Source of the DNA: Clostridia bacterium
GTDB lineage: Bacteria > Bacillota > Clostridia > Oscillospirales > Acutalibacteraceae
Length of the DNA stretch: 13,313 nt
Direction: 5' to 3'
Assembly: GCA_900752115.1 (NCBI GenBank)
Contig: CAADUC010000050.1
Location: 1-13,313, forward strand
Both the position numbers and the translations under genes were made by a program. Positions 1-7,684 of the stretch are shown piece after piece; the first letter of the stretch is position 1, and each line of letters starts with the position of its first letter. Below the pieces are notes generated by a model, which had not been told where the DNA came from, did not search any database, and was given only the letters and a program-made list of their open reading frames with translations.

Positions 1-40
1 ACTCATCACTAAGCGCAGACATTGTCATCTGTTTATCCAT
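1..40 (-). CDS. Start of a truncated reading frame leaving the left edge; possibly a transposase N-terminus
   Basis: Reading leftwards from an ATG at 40-38 gives 13 codons, MDKQMTMSALSDE, before the window ends. The hydrophilic, Met-rich start resembles the first residues of some IS5-type transposases of gut Clostridia, but this is an impression from a very short stretch. A purine-rich AGAAGAG lies about 13 bases upstream and is only a weak ribosome binding site. It would be on the same strand as the activase operon, about 230 bases downstream of it. It could equally be a chance ATG. The sequence to the left of the window would decide. Confidence 0.3.
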   Translation of the reverse strand, partial: MDKQMTMSALSDE

Positions 41-272
41 GGTCTTATTATATCTCTTCTGGCAGTATCGCGCCTACTTTTCTGTGCGGTATTGCCTTAT
101 ATTTTCCTACATCAGGGGGTACTTTGTCTATTGTCCGTTTTTACGGAGGCAGTTCAAAACGCCGGAGGGGATTTCTTACTGCAACCATAAAGGTTCAGAA
201 CAGTCTTGGCAGATTTTGCTGCAAATCATATCCGATGAAACCGGATAGAAACAAAGCCTCTTTTCAGACTGT
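41..272. other. Intergenic stretch downstream of the activase operon
   Basis: No convincing gene. The forward frames that cross it have no ribosome binding site and run antisense into the gene at 273. A small inverted repeat, TATCCG (229-234) and CGGATA (242-247), lies just after the operon but has no T-run on the minus strand, so it is a poor terminator. The AT-rich bases 40-100 directly precede the leftmost partial frame and include TATAAT on the minus strand (near 45-52), without a good -35 partner. Confidence 0.4.
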
Positions 273-1562
273 TTATTTTGTTTTCTCTGCTTCTTTCTTC
301 TCCAGATTTTCTCTGGCAACGGCAAGCATCAGCTTAATGCGATTCTCCTGGTTGACCTTTGTCGCGCTCGGGTCGTAGTCAATCGGCACGATGTTGGCGC
401 GTTCGTTTTCCGCCTTGATGCGGTGGATCATTCCCTTGCCCACAATATGATTCGGCAGGCAGCCGAACGGCTGGGCGCAGACAATGTTTTCATAGCCTGC
501 TTCGGCGAGCTCGAGCATTTCGGCCGTGAGAAGCCAGCCTTCACCCATTTTGTTGCCATACCCGATAACACCCTTGACAAGCTTTTTAACGTGCTCATAG
601 GTGGCGGGAACCTCGAAACACGGCTGGGAGGCAATGGCTTCGGTGAAAACATTCTGCATCTTGGTCAGATAATCGTACAGTATCCGCACAACCGTAAACT
701 TGGCGCGGCTTCCGCCGTAGAGCTTGATATCTTCCATACGGTTGTCGACCTTGAACAGGACGAAATTCATCAGACCGGGTACGTTGACCTCACAGTCTTG
801 GCTTGCGAGAAATTCCTCGAGATGGTTGTTGGCGAAGGGGGCATACTTCACATAAATTTCGCCGACAATACCGACGCGGACCTTGGGTGTTTTTTCCACC
901 TCAATGGCGGCGAAATCGCGGGCGATGGCGAAGAGATTTTCCTTTTCCTCCTTCAATCCCATGCCTTTTCCGTGGCGGAACTGCGAACAAAGCTCGTCTG
1001 TCCACTTTTGAACAAGCCGATCGGCAGCGCCCGTTTCCTTTTCATAGGGGCGAATCTGATTGCTCAGTGCCATCAAGGCATCACCGTATGCGATGGCGGC
1101 GACCATTTTGCGGATGATCGAGAGGTTGATTGAAAAACCGGGATTGCTTTCAAGTCCCGACAGGTTAAGCGAAATGACCGGAATTTGATCCATGCCCGCC
1201 TTGTGCAAGGCTTTGCGCAGCAGGTGGATATAATTGCTGGCGCGGCAGCCGCCGCCCGTCTGTGTGATGATCAGGGCCGTGCGATCGAGATCGTATTTTC
1301 CGCTGTGCAGCGCGTCGATGAACTGTCCGATAACAAGCAAGGCCGGATAGCAGGTGTCGTTGTGGACGTATTTGAGTCCCTCCTGCACGATGGACGGTCC
1401 GTCGTTTGTCAACAGTTCTACCTTATAGCCGCAGCTGCGGAAGACGTCCACAAAAAGAGCAAAATGGATGGGCAGCATCATCGGGCAAAGAATGGTATAT
1501 TCCTTTTTCATCTCCTTGGTGAAGAGGAGACGTCCCTTTTTGTTGAATTTCAGTTCCGCCAT
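273..1562 (-). CDS. 2-hydroxyacyl-CoA dehydratase-like subunit (split C-terminal part of the activase/dehydratase protein)
   Basis: A 429-residue cytoplasmic protein resembling the C-terminal third of the large (about 1400 residue) clostridial acyl-CoA dehydratase activase-related proteins. Probable cluster or structural cysteines are C26 (TILCPMM), C71 (NDTCYPA), C106 (GGGCRASN) and C362/C368 (VCAQPFGCLPNH). The TCYPA and QPFGCLPNH motifs are typical of HgdB/FldB-like dehydratase folds, which hold an Fe-S cluster. I chose the ATG at 1562-1560 because GGAGG (1570-1574) sits 7 bases upstream. An in-frame ATG at 1601 adds 13 unconserved-looking residues and lies inside the upstream gene. The upstream stop codon is separated from this start by a single base, so translation is almost certainly coupled. 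The lysine/glutamate-rich tail at 415-429 looks like a natural end. The acyl-CoA substrate, if any, cannot be read from the sequence. Recognition of the family is firm; the enzymatic role is inference. Confidence 0.85.
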   Translation of the reverse strand: MAELKFNKKGRLLFTKEMKKEYTILCPMMLPIHFALFVDVFRSCGYKVELLTNDGPSIVQEGLKYVHNDTCYPALLVIGQFIDALHSGKYDLDRTALIITQTGGGCRASNYIHLLRKALHKAGMDQIPVISLNLSGLESNPGFSINLSIIRKMVAAIAYGDALMALSNQIRPYEKETGAADRLVQKWTDELCSQFRHGKGMGLKEEKENLFAIARDFAAIEVEKTPKVRVGIVGEIYVKYAPFANNHLEEFLASQDCEVNVPGLMNFVLFKVDNRMEDIKLYGGSRAKFTVVRILYDYLTKMQNVFTEAIASQPCFEVPATYEHVKKLVKGVIGYGNKMGEGWLLTAEMLELAEAGYENIVCAQPFGCLPNHIVGKGMIHRIKAENERANIVPIDYDPSATKVNQENRIKLMLAVARENLEKKEAEKTK

Positions 1563-1563
1563 C

Positions 1564-4479
1564 TCAGTTCCTCCCTTCGTTTTCCTGCTCCAGAGCGGCA
1601 AACAGGCTGCGCAGACGAATCTTTACCGCGCCGAGATTGGTAATCTCGTCGATTTTGATCTGCGTATAAATCTTTTCTTTCTCTTCCAGAATGGAACGCA
1701 CCTCGTCGGTTGTAATGGCGTCAACGCCGCAGCCGAACGAAACGAGCTGCACAAGGTTCATATCAGGCTGCGTGCCGACATAGCGGGCGGCAGCGTACAG
1801 CCGTGCATGATACGTCCATTGATTGAGCACGTGCGTGGGGAATTTCTGCACATGATCGCTCACCACGTCCTCTGAAATAACGGCGGCTCCGAGGCTGGTG
1901 ATCAGCTTGTCGATGCCGTGATTGATCTCCGGGTCAAGGTGATACGGACGGCCGCTCAGAATGATAATCGGTTTCTTTTCCGCACGGGCTTCCTCAATCA
2001 TTTCCTCGCCCTTGCGGCGAATCCGGTCGAGATAGCCGTAATATTCGGCATAGGCCGCTTCGGCCGCTTCCTTGACCTCGCGCAGAGAAATTCCCTTGAA
2101 ATAATGTGAGAGAATGTCATGGAATTTGATGGGGAAGTCGTGGCGGCGGTGAATGCCGACATAATCGTGAATGAAGTTCAGGCCCTCGAGCGCCGTCGTG
2201 TTGGCAGCGATGACCTCCGGATAGTACGCGACAACAGGGCAGTTGTAGTGGTTATCGCCGAGCTTTTCGTCAAAGTTATAGGACATGCACGGATAGAAAA
2301 TCGAACGGATTCCCTGATCAATGAGGGACAGCACATGACCGTGCATCAGCTTGGCCGGGAAGCAGACGGTGTCGCTCGGAATGGTGCTCTGCCCCTCGAG
2401 ATACAGCTCACGGCTTGAAAGGGGAGAGGTCACGACCTCAAAGCCCAGTTTTGTGAAGAGCGTGTACCAGAACGGCAGCAGTTCATACATATTCAGGCCC
2501 ATCGGGATTCCGATTTTCCCGCGGGGTCCCTCTACCGGACGGTAGGAGAGCAGCTGAGCGAGCTTATAGGCGTACATGTTCAGTTCCTTGCTTTGTCCGG
2601 AACGGCGGGCGACGGGTTTTTCGCAGCGGTTGCCGCCGATAAAGCGGCGGTTGCCGGCAAAGATATTGATGGTCAGGCGGCAGTGATTGTTGCACAGACC
2701 GCAGGTCGTCACCTTTACCTCGTGCTTGAAGTTTTCCAGTTCTTCCAGCGAAATCAGTGTGGACGGCGCTTTTGCACGGGACTGCGCGTACACGGCGGCG
2801 CCGTATGCGCCCATCAGGCCTGAAATGTCGGGGCGCACCACATTGACGCCCATCTCCTTTTCAAACACGCGCAGAACGGCGTCGTTGAGGAAGGTGCCTC
2901 CCTGCACAACGATACGGCGCCCCAGTTCTTCAGCGTTTGCGACGCGGATTACCTTATAGATTGCGTTTTTCACTACGCTGACGGACAATCCGGCGGAGAT
3001 ATCCTCCGTGGTGGCGCCGTCCTTCTGCGCCTGCTTGACGGAGGAGTTCATAAATACGGTGCAGCGGCTGCCAAGGTCGACCGGGTGCTTTGCAAACAGG
3101 CCGAGGTTTGCGAAATCCTCGATGCTGTAGCCCAGCGTATTCGCAAAGGTCTGCAGGAACGAGCCGCAGCCGGAGGAACACGCCTCGTTGAGGAAAATAT
3201 TATCAATTGCTCCGCGGCGGATTTTGAAGCATTTCATGTCCTGACCGCCGATGTCGATGACAAAATCAACGTCCGGCAGGAAGGTTTTGGCGGCGGTAAA
3301 GTGGGCGACTGTTTCCACAATGCCGAAGTCGATGCCGAAGGCGTTTTTGAGCAGCTCTTCGCCGTACCCTGTAACGGCGGAGGAGGCAAACGTCAGATTG
3401 GGATACTTCCGCCGAAGTTCGAGCAGATAGTCGAGCACAATCGGTACGGGATTGCCGGAGTTGCTGCGGTAGATGGAATCGAGCACTTCCTTGTGTTCTC
3501 CCATTATGACAGCTTTGACTGTTGTCGATCCGGCGTCAATGCCGAGATACGCCTTTCCCTGGTAGGAAGCAAGATCGCCGCGCGGAGCCCGGCAGGAGGC
3601 GTGGCGCTCCTTGAAGGCTTCATATTCCTCTTTGTTTTCAAAGAGAGGAGGAATAAAGCGGAAGGCCGCGTTGGCGTCATAGCCTTCTATGTTCTGAAGC
3701 GCTTTGTCAATATCGATGGACTCCACGCTGCTGTACGCTGCACCGAGAGCGACAAAGTAAAGAGAATTCTCGGGGCAGATACCGGTTGTTTTCAGAGCAA
3801 TATCAAAAGCGCGGCGCAGCTCCGGAAGGAAGGTCAGCGGACCGCCGAGGTACAGTACCTTGCCGGCGATTTTGCGGCCCTGTGCGAGGCCTGCAATGGT
3901 CTGGTTCGCGACGGCGGCGAAGATGCTTGCGCAAATGTCGCTTTTGCGTGCGCCCTGATTGAGAAGCGGCTGAATGTCGCTTTTGGCGAACACGCCGCAG
4001 CGCGAAGCGATGGTGTAGATTTTCTCGTACTCAGAAGCCAGCGTGTTCATTTCATCGAGAGGCAGATTCAGAAGCGTTGCCATCTGATCGATGAAGGCTC
4101 CCGTGCCGCCGGCGCAGGAGCCGTTCATGCGCACCTCCATCCCGCCGGAGAGGAAGAGGATCTTTGCGTCCTCTCCGCCGAGCTCGATGATCACATCCGT
4201 GTCGGGGATCCGCTCGTTGGTGGCAATGCGCGTTGCATAAACTTCCTGGACAAACGGCAGATTGCAGGCCTCTGCGATGCCCATACCGGCAGAGCCGGAG
4301 ACGGTGAGCTGTGCAGGCTCGCCGCCGAGGACGGTGGACTTGATTTTTCGGAGAAGCTCCGCCATTTTTTGCGTAATCTGAGAGAAATGACGCTCGTAGG
4401 ACTGATAAATGATTTGCTGGCTGTCGTTGAGGACCACACATTTGATGGTAGTAGAGCCTACGTCAAGGCCAATTTTCAT
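1564..4479 (-). CDS. Acyl-CoA dehydratase activase-like protein with tandem ASKHA ATPase domains (HgdC/BcrAD-BadF type) plus activase-associated C-terminal region
   Basis: A 971-residue cytoplasmic protein. Residues 1-255 form one ASKHA ATPase domain (GLDVGSTT at 4-11, ELGGEDAK at 99-106, GSCAGGTGAF at 120-129). Residues 310-570 form a second (GIDAGSTT at 313-320, DIGGQD at 409-414, EACSSGCGSF at 432-441). HgdC-type activators use two cysteines per monomer to hold a [4Fe-4S] cluster across a dimer; the pairs C122/C161 and C434/C473 both keep a 39-residue spacing. A cysteine cluster C593-x2-C596-x3-C600 with C619 follows, then an activase-associated (DUF2229-like) region at about 653-960. Known activators hydrolyse ATP to drive one low-potential electron into a dehydratase. 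The start at 4479 is preferred over the ATG at 4584 because it gives the canonical domain start and has AGGA nearby. The protein is normally fused to what is here the next gene. The substrate is unknown. Confidence 0.88.
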   Translation of the reverse strand: MKIGLDVGSTTIKCVVLNDSQQIIYQSYERHFSQITQKMAELLRKIKSTVLGGEPAQLTVSGSAGMGIAEACNLPFVQEVYATRIATNERIPDTDVIIELGGEDAKILFLSGGMEVRMNGSCAGGTGAFIDQMATLLNLPLDEMNTLASEYEKIYTIASRCGVFAKSDIQPLLNQGARKSDICASIFAAVANQTIAGLAQGRKIAGKVLYLGGPLTFLPELRRAFDIALKTTGICPENSLYFVALGAAYSSVESIDIDKALQNIEGYDANAAFRFIPPLFENKEEYEAFKERHASCRAPRGDLASYQGKAYLGIDAGSTTVKAVIMGEHKEVLDSIYRSNSGNPVPIVLDYLLELRRKYPNLTFASSAVTGYGEELLKNAFGIDFGIVETVAHFTAAKTFLPDVDFVIDIGGQDMKCFKIRRGAIDNIFLNEACSSGCGSFLQTFANTLGYSIEDFANLGLFAKHPVDLGSRCTVFMNSSVKQAQKDGATTEDISAGLSVSVVKNAIYKVIRVANAEELGRRIVVQGGTFLNDAVLRVFEKEMGVNVVRPDISGLMGAYGAAVYAQSRAKAPSTLISLEELENFKHEVKVTTCGLCNNHCRLTINIFAGNRRFIGGNRCEKPVARRSGQSKELNMYAYKLAQLLSYRPVEGPRGKIGIPMGLNMYELLPFWYTLFTKLGFEVVTSPLSSRELYLEGQSTIPSDTVCFPAKLMHGHVLSLIDQGIRSIFYPCMSYNFDEKLGDNHYNCPVVAYYPEVIAANTTALEGLNFIHDYVGIHRRHDFPIKFHDILSHYFKGISLREVKEAAEAAYAEYYGYLDRIRRKGEEMIEEARAEKKPIIILSGRPYHLDPEINHGIDKLITSLGAAVISEDVVSDHVQKFPTHVLNQWTYHARLYAAARYVGTQPDMNLVQLVSFGCGVDAITTDEVRSILEEKEKIYTQIKIDEITNLGAVKIRLRSLFAALEQENEGRN
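1570..1574 (-). promoter_or_regulatory. Shine-Dalgarno site for the split downstream chain, inside the end of the upstream gene
   Basis: The minus strand reads GGAGG, then 7 bases, then ATG at 1562. The site overlaps the last sense codons of the activase gene, and the activase TGA stop (1566-1564) lies between the site and the start. This supports a real second start by reinitiation or coupling, rather than a sequencing error that split one gene. Confidence 0.75.
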
Positions 4480-4633
4480 CTGTTTTTCCTGCCTTTCCGG
4501 TTCACTCCCCGGAATGTGTCCGGAGAGCCGGCGATCGGCTGTCTTCGGATGGCTCCAGGATGAATCCTTTTTCTGTTTGAACATTCCCCGGGAGGAGGCG
4601 GCTGCGTTCTTCTTTCATATTTCATACGGTAAG

Positions 4634-4670
4634 CCGGAACATTCCGGAAAATGCGATTGGGTTTCCGGAA
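4634..4670. repeat. Clustered CCGGAA/TTCCGG palindromes in the activase leader
   Basis: CCGGAA-CA-TTCCGG (4634-4647) is a perfect interrupted palindrome that overlaps TTCCGGAA (4642-4649). A second TTCCGGAA is at 4663-4670. The CCGG centres are 10 and then 21 bases apart, i.e. one and two helical turns. Further CCGG(A) copies occur near 4498, 4510, 4520 and 4704. They could be operator sites or alternative RNA stems; the sequence does not decide, and the high GC of the leader makes some copies expected by chance. Confidence 0.3.
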
Positions 4671-4673
4671 AGC

Positions 4674-4707
4674 AATAAAACACAGCCGGGGGCGAGCCCG
4701 CCCCCGG
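4674..4707 (-). terminator. GC-rich hairpin with a T-rich flank in the activase leader (candidate attenuator)
   Basis: A perfect 9-bp stem, CCGGGGGCG (4686-4694) with CGCCCCCGG (4699-4707) and a 4-base loop, is followed on the minus strand by CTGTGTTTTATTG. The T-run begins about 6 bases after the stem, so termination would be imperfect. On the plus strand the hairpin is followed by AAAA and would not terminate. It lies about 90 bases after the predicted transcription start and about 200 bases before the gene, so premature termination or attenuation is the natural suggestion. No known riboswitch class was recognised in the leader. Confidence 0.45.
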
Positions 4708-4800
4708 AAAACCGCAGTCCCTCTCTGCCCTTTAAGGGGATTATTGTTTTGACATGGCCACACGGCCGGGAGCCGGACGCAAATCCTGCTCTGACTATAT

Positions 4801-4830
4801 ATTATAAAAAATTTTGTCCTGTAAAGTCAA
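4801..4830 (-). promoter_or_regulatory. Strong sigma-70/SigA-type promoter of the activase operon
   Basis: On the minus strand there is a -35 TTGACT (4830-4825), an 18-base spacer rich in A/T, and a perfect -10 TATAAT (4806-4801). Transcription would start near 4794, leaving a leader of about 310 bases before the activase ATG. It is the best promoter match in the window. Confidence 0.75.
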
Positions 4831-4956
4831 GATGTCCGCATGACCGCAGCCGCTCAATTCCGACCTTCTGCGCGGTGGAAAACTGTTGATATTCCCTGTT
4901 TTTTCATGCGTTTTGACAAAATAATCCATGAGAAAGCCTCGCTTTTGCCGAAGGCC

Positions 4957-4985
4957 TTGCCAGATATCGTTGTTTATGGTATGAT
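4957..4985 (+). promoter_or_regulatory. Promoter of yebC
   Basis: A -35 TTGCCA (4957-4962), a 17-base spacer and a -10 TATGAT (4980-4985). Transcription would start near 4992, giving a leader of about 50 bases to the yebC ATG at 5041, which has GGAGG at 5029-5033 with 7-base spacing. This promoter points away from the activase promoter, and the two -35 boxes are about 125 bases apart. Confidence 0.6.
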
Positions 4986-5040
4986 AAACGATAGCGTTTC
5001 TGTAAAAGCTTCGATTTTATTGTATGTTGGAGGATTGATT

Positions 5041-5787
5041 ATGTCAGGACATTCCAAGTGGAACAATATTAAGAGAAAAAAGGAAAAGACCGACGGCGCA
5101 AAGGCTAAGATCTTCACCAAAATCGGCCGTGAGCTTGCTGTGGCGGTAAAGGAGGGCGGCGGTCCTGATCCGGCTTCCAACTCGAAGCTGAAGGATTGCA
5201 TCGCCAAGGCTAAGGCCAACAACGTGCCGAACGACAACATTGAGCGTATCATTAAGAAGGCGGCCGGTGACGGTGACGCTGACAAGTACGAGAGCATTGT
5301 GTACGAGGGGTATGGTCCGAGCGGTGTGGCCGTGATCGTGGAGACCCTGACGGATAACCGCAACCGTACCGCCGGAGACGTGCGCCATTATTTTGACAAG
5401 TTCGGAGGCAATCTCGGAACGAGCGGATGCGTTTCCTTCCTCTTCTCGGAAAAGGGCGTTATTGTCATTGAACGCGAGGGCCTGGATGAGGATAAGGTCA
5501 TGGAGGATGCTCTGGAGGCCGGTGCTGCTGATTTCAAGGCGGACGAGGACGTGTTTGAGGTTTATACGGAGCCCGATGATTTCAGCGCAGTGCGCGAAGA
5601 TCTGGAAGGAAAGGGCTACGAGTTTGTCAGCGCCGAGGTTGAAATGGTGCCGAGTACCTACACGACCCTGACCGATGAGGATGCCGCCAACAACATGCAG
5701 CGCCTCCTTGACGCTCTCGAGGATAACGACGACGTGCAGAATGTCTGGCATAACTGGGATAATCCGGAGGAAGACGAAGAAGAATAA
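5041..5787 (+). CDS. yebC: YebC/PmpR (TACO1) family protein
   Basis: A 248-residue cytoplasmic protein with the standard family length. The invariant N-terminus [14 protein letters not shown] (1-14) and the [11 protein letters not shown] helix (22-32) open domain I. The central hallmark [14 protein letters not shown] (88-101) is followed by TDNRNRTA and [15 protein letters not shown] (121-135). The C-terminus is very acidic (NPEEDEEE). Members were first described as transcription regulators (PmpR); mitochondrial TACO1, and more recent bacterial work, point to a role in translation, including through difficult proline-rich stretches. Which role dominates here cannot be told. The ATG at 5041 is fixed by the conserved MSGHS start and by GGAGG 7 bases upstream; the frame is open further upstream, but that part lies in the promoter. 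In many bacteria yebC sits beside ruvC; here it is alone, with its own promoter and terminator. Confidence 0.97.
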   Translation: MSGHSKWNNIKRKKEKTDGAKAKIFTKIGRELAVAVKEGGGPDPASNSKLKDCIAKAKANNVPNDNIERIIKKAAGDGDADKYESIVYEGYGPSGVAVIVETLTDNRNRTAGDVRHYFDKFGGNLGTSGCVSFLFSEKGVIVIEREGLDEDKVMEDALEAGAADFKADEDVFEVYTEPDDFSAVREDLEGKGYEFVSAEVEMVPSTYTTLTDEDAANNMQRLLDALEDNDDVQNVWHNWDNPEEDEEE

Positions 5788-5809
5788 GTTCATCCGGATT
5801 CCGTTTTTT

Positions 5810-5849
5810 CCGTTCCGCGGTTGGCAAGCCTTGCCGCGGAACGGCTTTT
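5810..5849 (+). terminator. Intrinsic terminator after yebC
   Basis: A perfect 11-bp stem, CCGTTCCGCGG (5810-5820) and CCGCGGAACGG (5834-5844), encloses a 13-base loop and is followed by CTTTT. It starts 22 bases after the yebC stop. The T-run has only four bases, so some read-through into the pseudokinase gene at 5880 is plausible; that gene has no clear promoter of its own in the remaining 30 bases. Confidence 0.8.
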
Positions 5850-5879
5850 ATCCTAAGGAACAGTGGGAGGTAACCTTGT

Positions 5880-7658
5880 ATGGCGGGGTTGGAGAACCTT
5901 TGCATGAACTGTATGTCGGATACAGCGGGACGTTCCGTGTGTCCGCATTGCGGTTTCTCAGCGGACGGAGGCCAGCAGCCGAATGCTCTTCCTTTCCGCA
6001 CACGGCTGCAAAACCGCTATCTGGTCGGCGCGGCAAAGAAAAGCAACGGCGAAGGGTTTGTATACATTGGCTACGATGCCGTTCTGAATATTCCGGTTGA
6101 GCTGCATGAGTTCTTCCCGCAGTCCCTGTGCGAACGCGCGGAGGATCAGAAGAGCGCGCGGGTGATGGGGGGCAGCGAGATTGCCTTTGACGAGAACCTT
6201 GCTGCTTTTTTGAATCATTCCCGTGAAGTGGCGCGGATCCGTGAGCTTTCGGCTATTGTTCAGATTTACGATATCTTTGAGGAGAACCATACGGCATACA
6301 CGGTTTCCGAATGGGACGACAGCATCACGCTTCGTTATTTCGTGGAACGCAGCGGCGGAAATCTTGAATGGAATGAGGCACGGCCGCTGTTTATGCCGGT
6401 CCTTTCTGCCCTGAGCGCCATGCATTCAGCCGGCGTCAGCCATCTCGGCATTTCTCCGGAGACGCTCCGGATCATGAAGGATGGAAAAATGAAGCTCGGC
6501 GGTTTCTGCATTCCGGCGGTCCGGACGGCGGATACCGACCTGCCGCCTGATATCGTTCCCGGCTGCGCCGCCATTGAGCAGTATGTGATGGGATATCAGC
6601 CAGAGGAATGTACCGACGTTTACGGCTTTGCGGCTTCGCTCTTTTTTGCCTTGACGGGTACGTTGCCTCAGGATGCCCTCAAACGCCGCACCGATTCGCG
6701 CCTGTTGATCCCTACTTCACTTGTGCGCAGTATTCCGCCGCATGTGATTACGGCGTTGGCGAACGCTCTGCAGGTGACGCCGGATAAACGTACCGCCACT
6801 TTTGAACGGCTGCGCGCCGAACTTTCGGCTGCACCTACCGTGACCATGACGATCGAGACACCCGTTGTCTCCGCGCCGGTTCAGGAGCCGGAGGAAAGGC
6901 CGTATCCGGTAGAGCAGACTTTGCCCCAGGATCGCCGCCGCGGTGTCCCCGCTTTTGTGTGGGTGTTGGTTTCCTGTGTCGCATGCCTGATTGTGTTTAC
7001 CGTGATAGGCGTGCTTTGGATTTCTTCCGGAGGCGATCCCGGTTTTCTGGTTGGCGGCGAAGCGGACTCCAGCGCTGTCTCCCAGGCGGCGAGTTCATCT
7101 CAGCCGTCTTCGTCCAGTCTGCCGTCCAGTTCAGAGCCTGACAATCAGATTCCTGTACCGAACTTGGTCGGACAGGAATACGAGTCTCTGGTTTCGCAGG
7201 TGCAGACGGATTATCAGATTCTTCCCGCTGCACAGCGGCAATTCAGCGATACGGTTGCCGAGGGCTGCATCATCTCGCAGACTCCGGAATACAGCGAAGG
7301 GAAAACGATGACTAAGGGGACTGCGATTGTCGTTGTAATCAGTCAGGGGCCGTCCGTTCGCGAGCTTCCGCAGATCACGAATCTGCCGCTTGCCGATGCT
7401 TCCACCGCGGTAGCTGAGGAGGGGTTCGTTCCTTCCAAGATTGAGGAATACAGCGATACCATTCCCAAAGGGTATGCGATTGGATATCAGAACGCAAAGG
7501 CGGGAGATAAAATGCCGTACGGCTCCCCGGTGGTATTGGTAATCAGCAAGGGGCCGGAGCCGCCCAGCACAGCGCAGGTGATTGTCAGCTCGCAGGCAGC
7601 GGCCGATCCCGCTTCCGCCGCGTCCCCTGCCTCGGACACAGACACCGTAACGCCGTAA
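5880..7658 (+). CDS. Zinc-ribbon pseudokinase membrane protein with two extracellular PASTA domains
   Basis: 592 residues, ATG with GGGAGG (5865-5870) 9 bases upstream. Order: zinc ribbon with C8-x2-C11 and C21-x2-C24; kinase fold about 46-312; membrane helix about 357-382; Ser-rich linker about 397-420; PASTA domains about 423-491 and 492-559; Ala/Ser/Pro tail. The fold resembles clostridial Ser/Thr kinases with a zinc ribbon: KEFFP is matched by HEFFP, PIEQY by AIEQY, and DVY is kept at 246-248. The catalytic residues are gone: the VAIK lysine is H76, HRD is HLG (188-190) with the following Asn replaced, DFG is GFC (208-210), and the Gly-rich loop is degenerate. PrkC/PknB relatives use PASTA repeats to sense muropeptides, so a non-catalytic envelope-sensing or scaffolding role is inferred. 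The inside-to-outside topology fits PrkC. ATP binding is unlikely but untested. Confidence 0.88.
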   Translation: MAGLENLCMNCMSDTAGRSVCPHCGFSADGGQQPNALPFRTRLQNRYLVGAAKKSNGEGFVYIGYDAVLNIPVELHEFFPQSLCERAEDQKSARVMGGSEIAFDENLAAFLNHSREVARIRELSAIVQIYDIFEENHTAYTVSEWDDSITLRYFVERSGGNLEWNEARPLFMPVLSALSAMHSAGVSHLGISPETLRIMKDGKMKLGGFCIPAVRTADTDLPPDIVPGCAAIEQYVMGYQPEECTDVYGFAASLFFALTGTLPQDALKRRTDSRLLIPTSLVRSIPPHVITALANALQVTPDKRTATFERLRAELSAAPTVTMTIETPVVSAPVQEPEERPYPVEQTLPQDRRRGVPAFVWVLVSCVACLIVFTVIGVLWISSGGDPGFLVGGEADSSAVSQAASSSQPSSSSLPSSSEPDNQIPVPNLVGQEYESLVSQVQTDYQILPAAQRQFSDTVAEGCIISQTPEYSEGKTMTKGTAIVVVISQGPSVRELPQITNLPLADASTAVAEEGFVPSKIEEYSDTIPKGYAIGYQNAKAGDKMPYGSPVVLVISKGPEPPSTAQVIVSSQAAADPASAASPASDTDTVTP

Positions 7659-7684
7659 CACCGCCGTTGCTTTTTGATTTTTAC

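Noticed and set aside
423..1133. A 236-codon open frame on the plus strand
   Set aside because: It is antisense to the dehydratase-like gene, with no ribosome binding site or recognisable domain.
3085..4563. A 492-codon open frame on the plus strand
   Set aside because: It lies entirely antisense to the activase gene, has no ribosome binding site and shows no recognisable domain; it is a by-product of the GC-rich third codon positions opposite.
4480..4584. N-terminal extension of the activase to an ATG at 4584
   Set aside because: The 35 extra residues are low in pattern and precede the canonical ASKHA start MKIGLDVGSTT; the upstream ATG has no properly spaced ribosome binding site.
4728..4738. 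Near-palindrome CCCTTTAAGGG
   Set aside because: With a one-base centre it cannot form a real hairpin, and its position between promoter and hairpin gives no further support.
5821..5851. A promoter for the pseudokinase gene, TTGGCA with TTTTAT
   Set aside because: The spacer is 19 bases, the -10 matches only 4 of 6, and the sequence is better explained as the loop and T-run of the yebC terminator.
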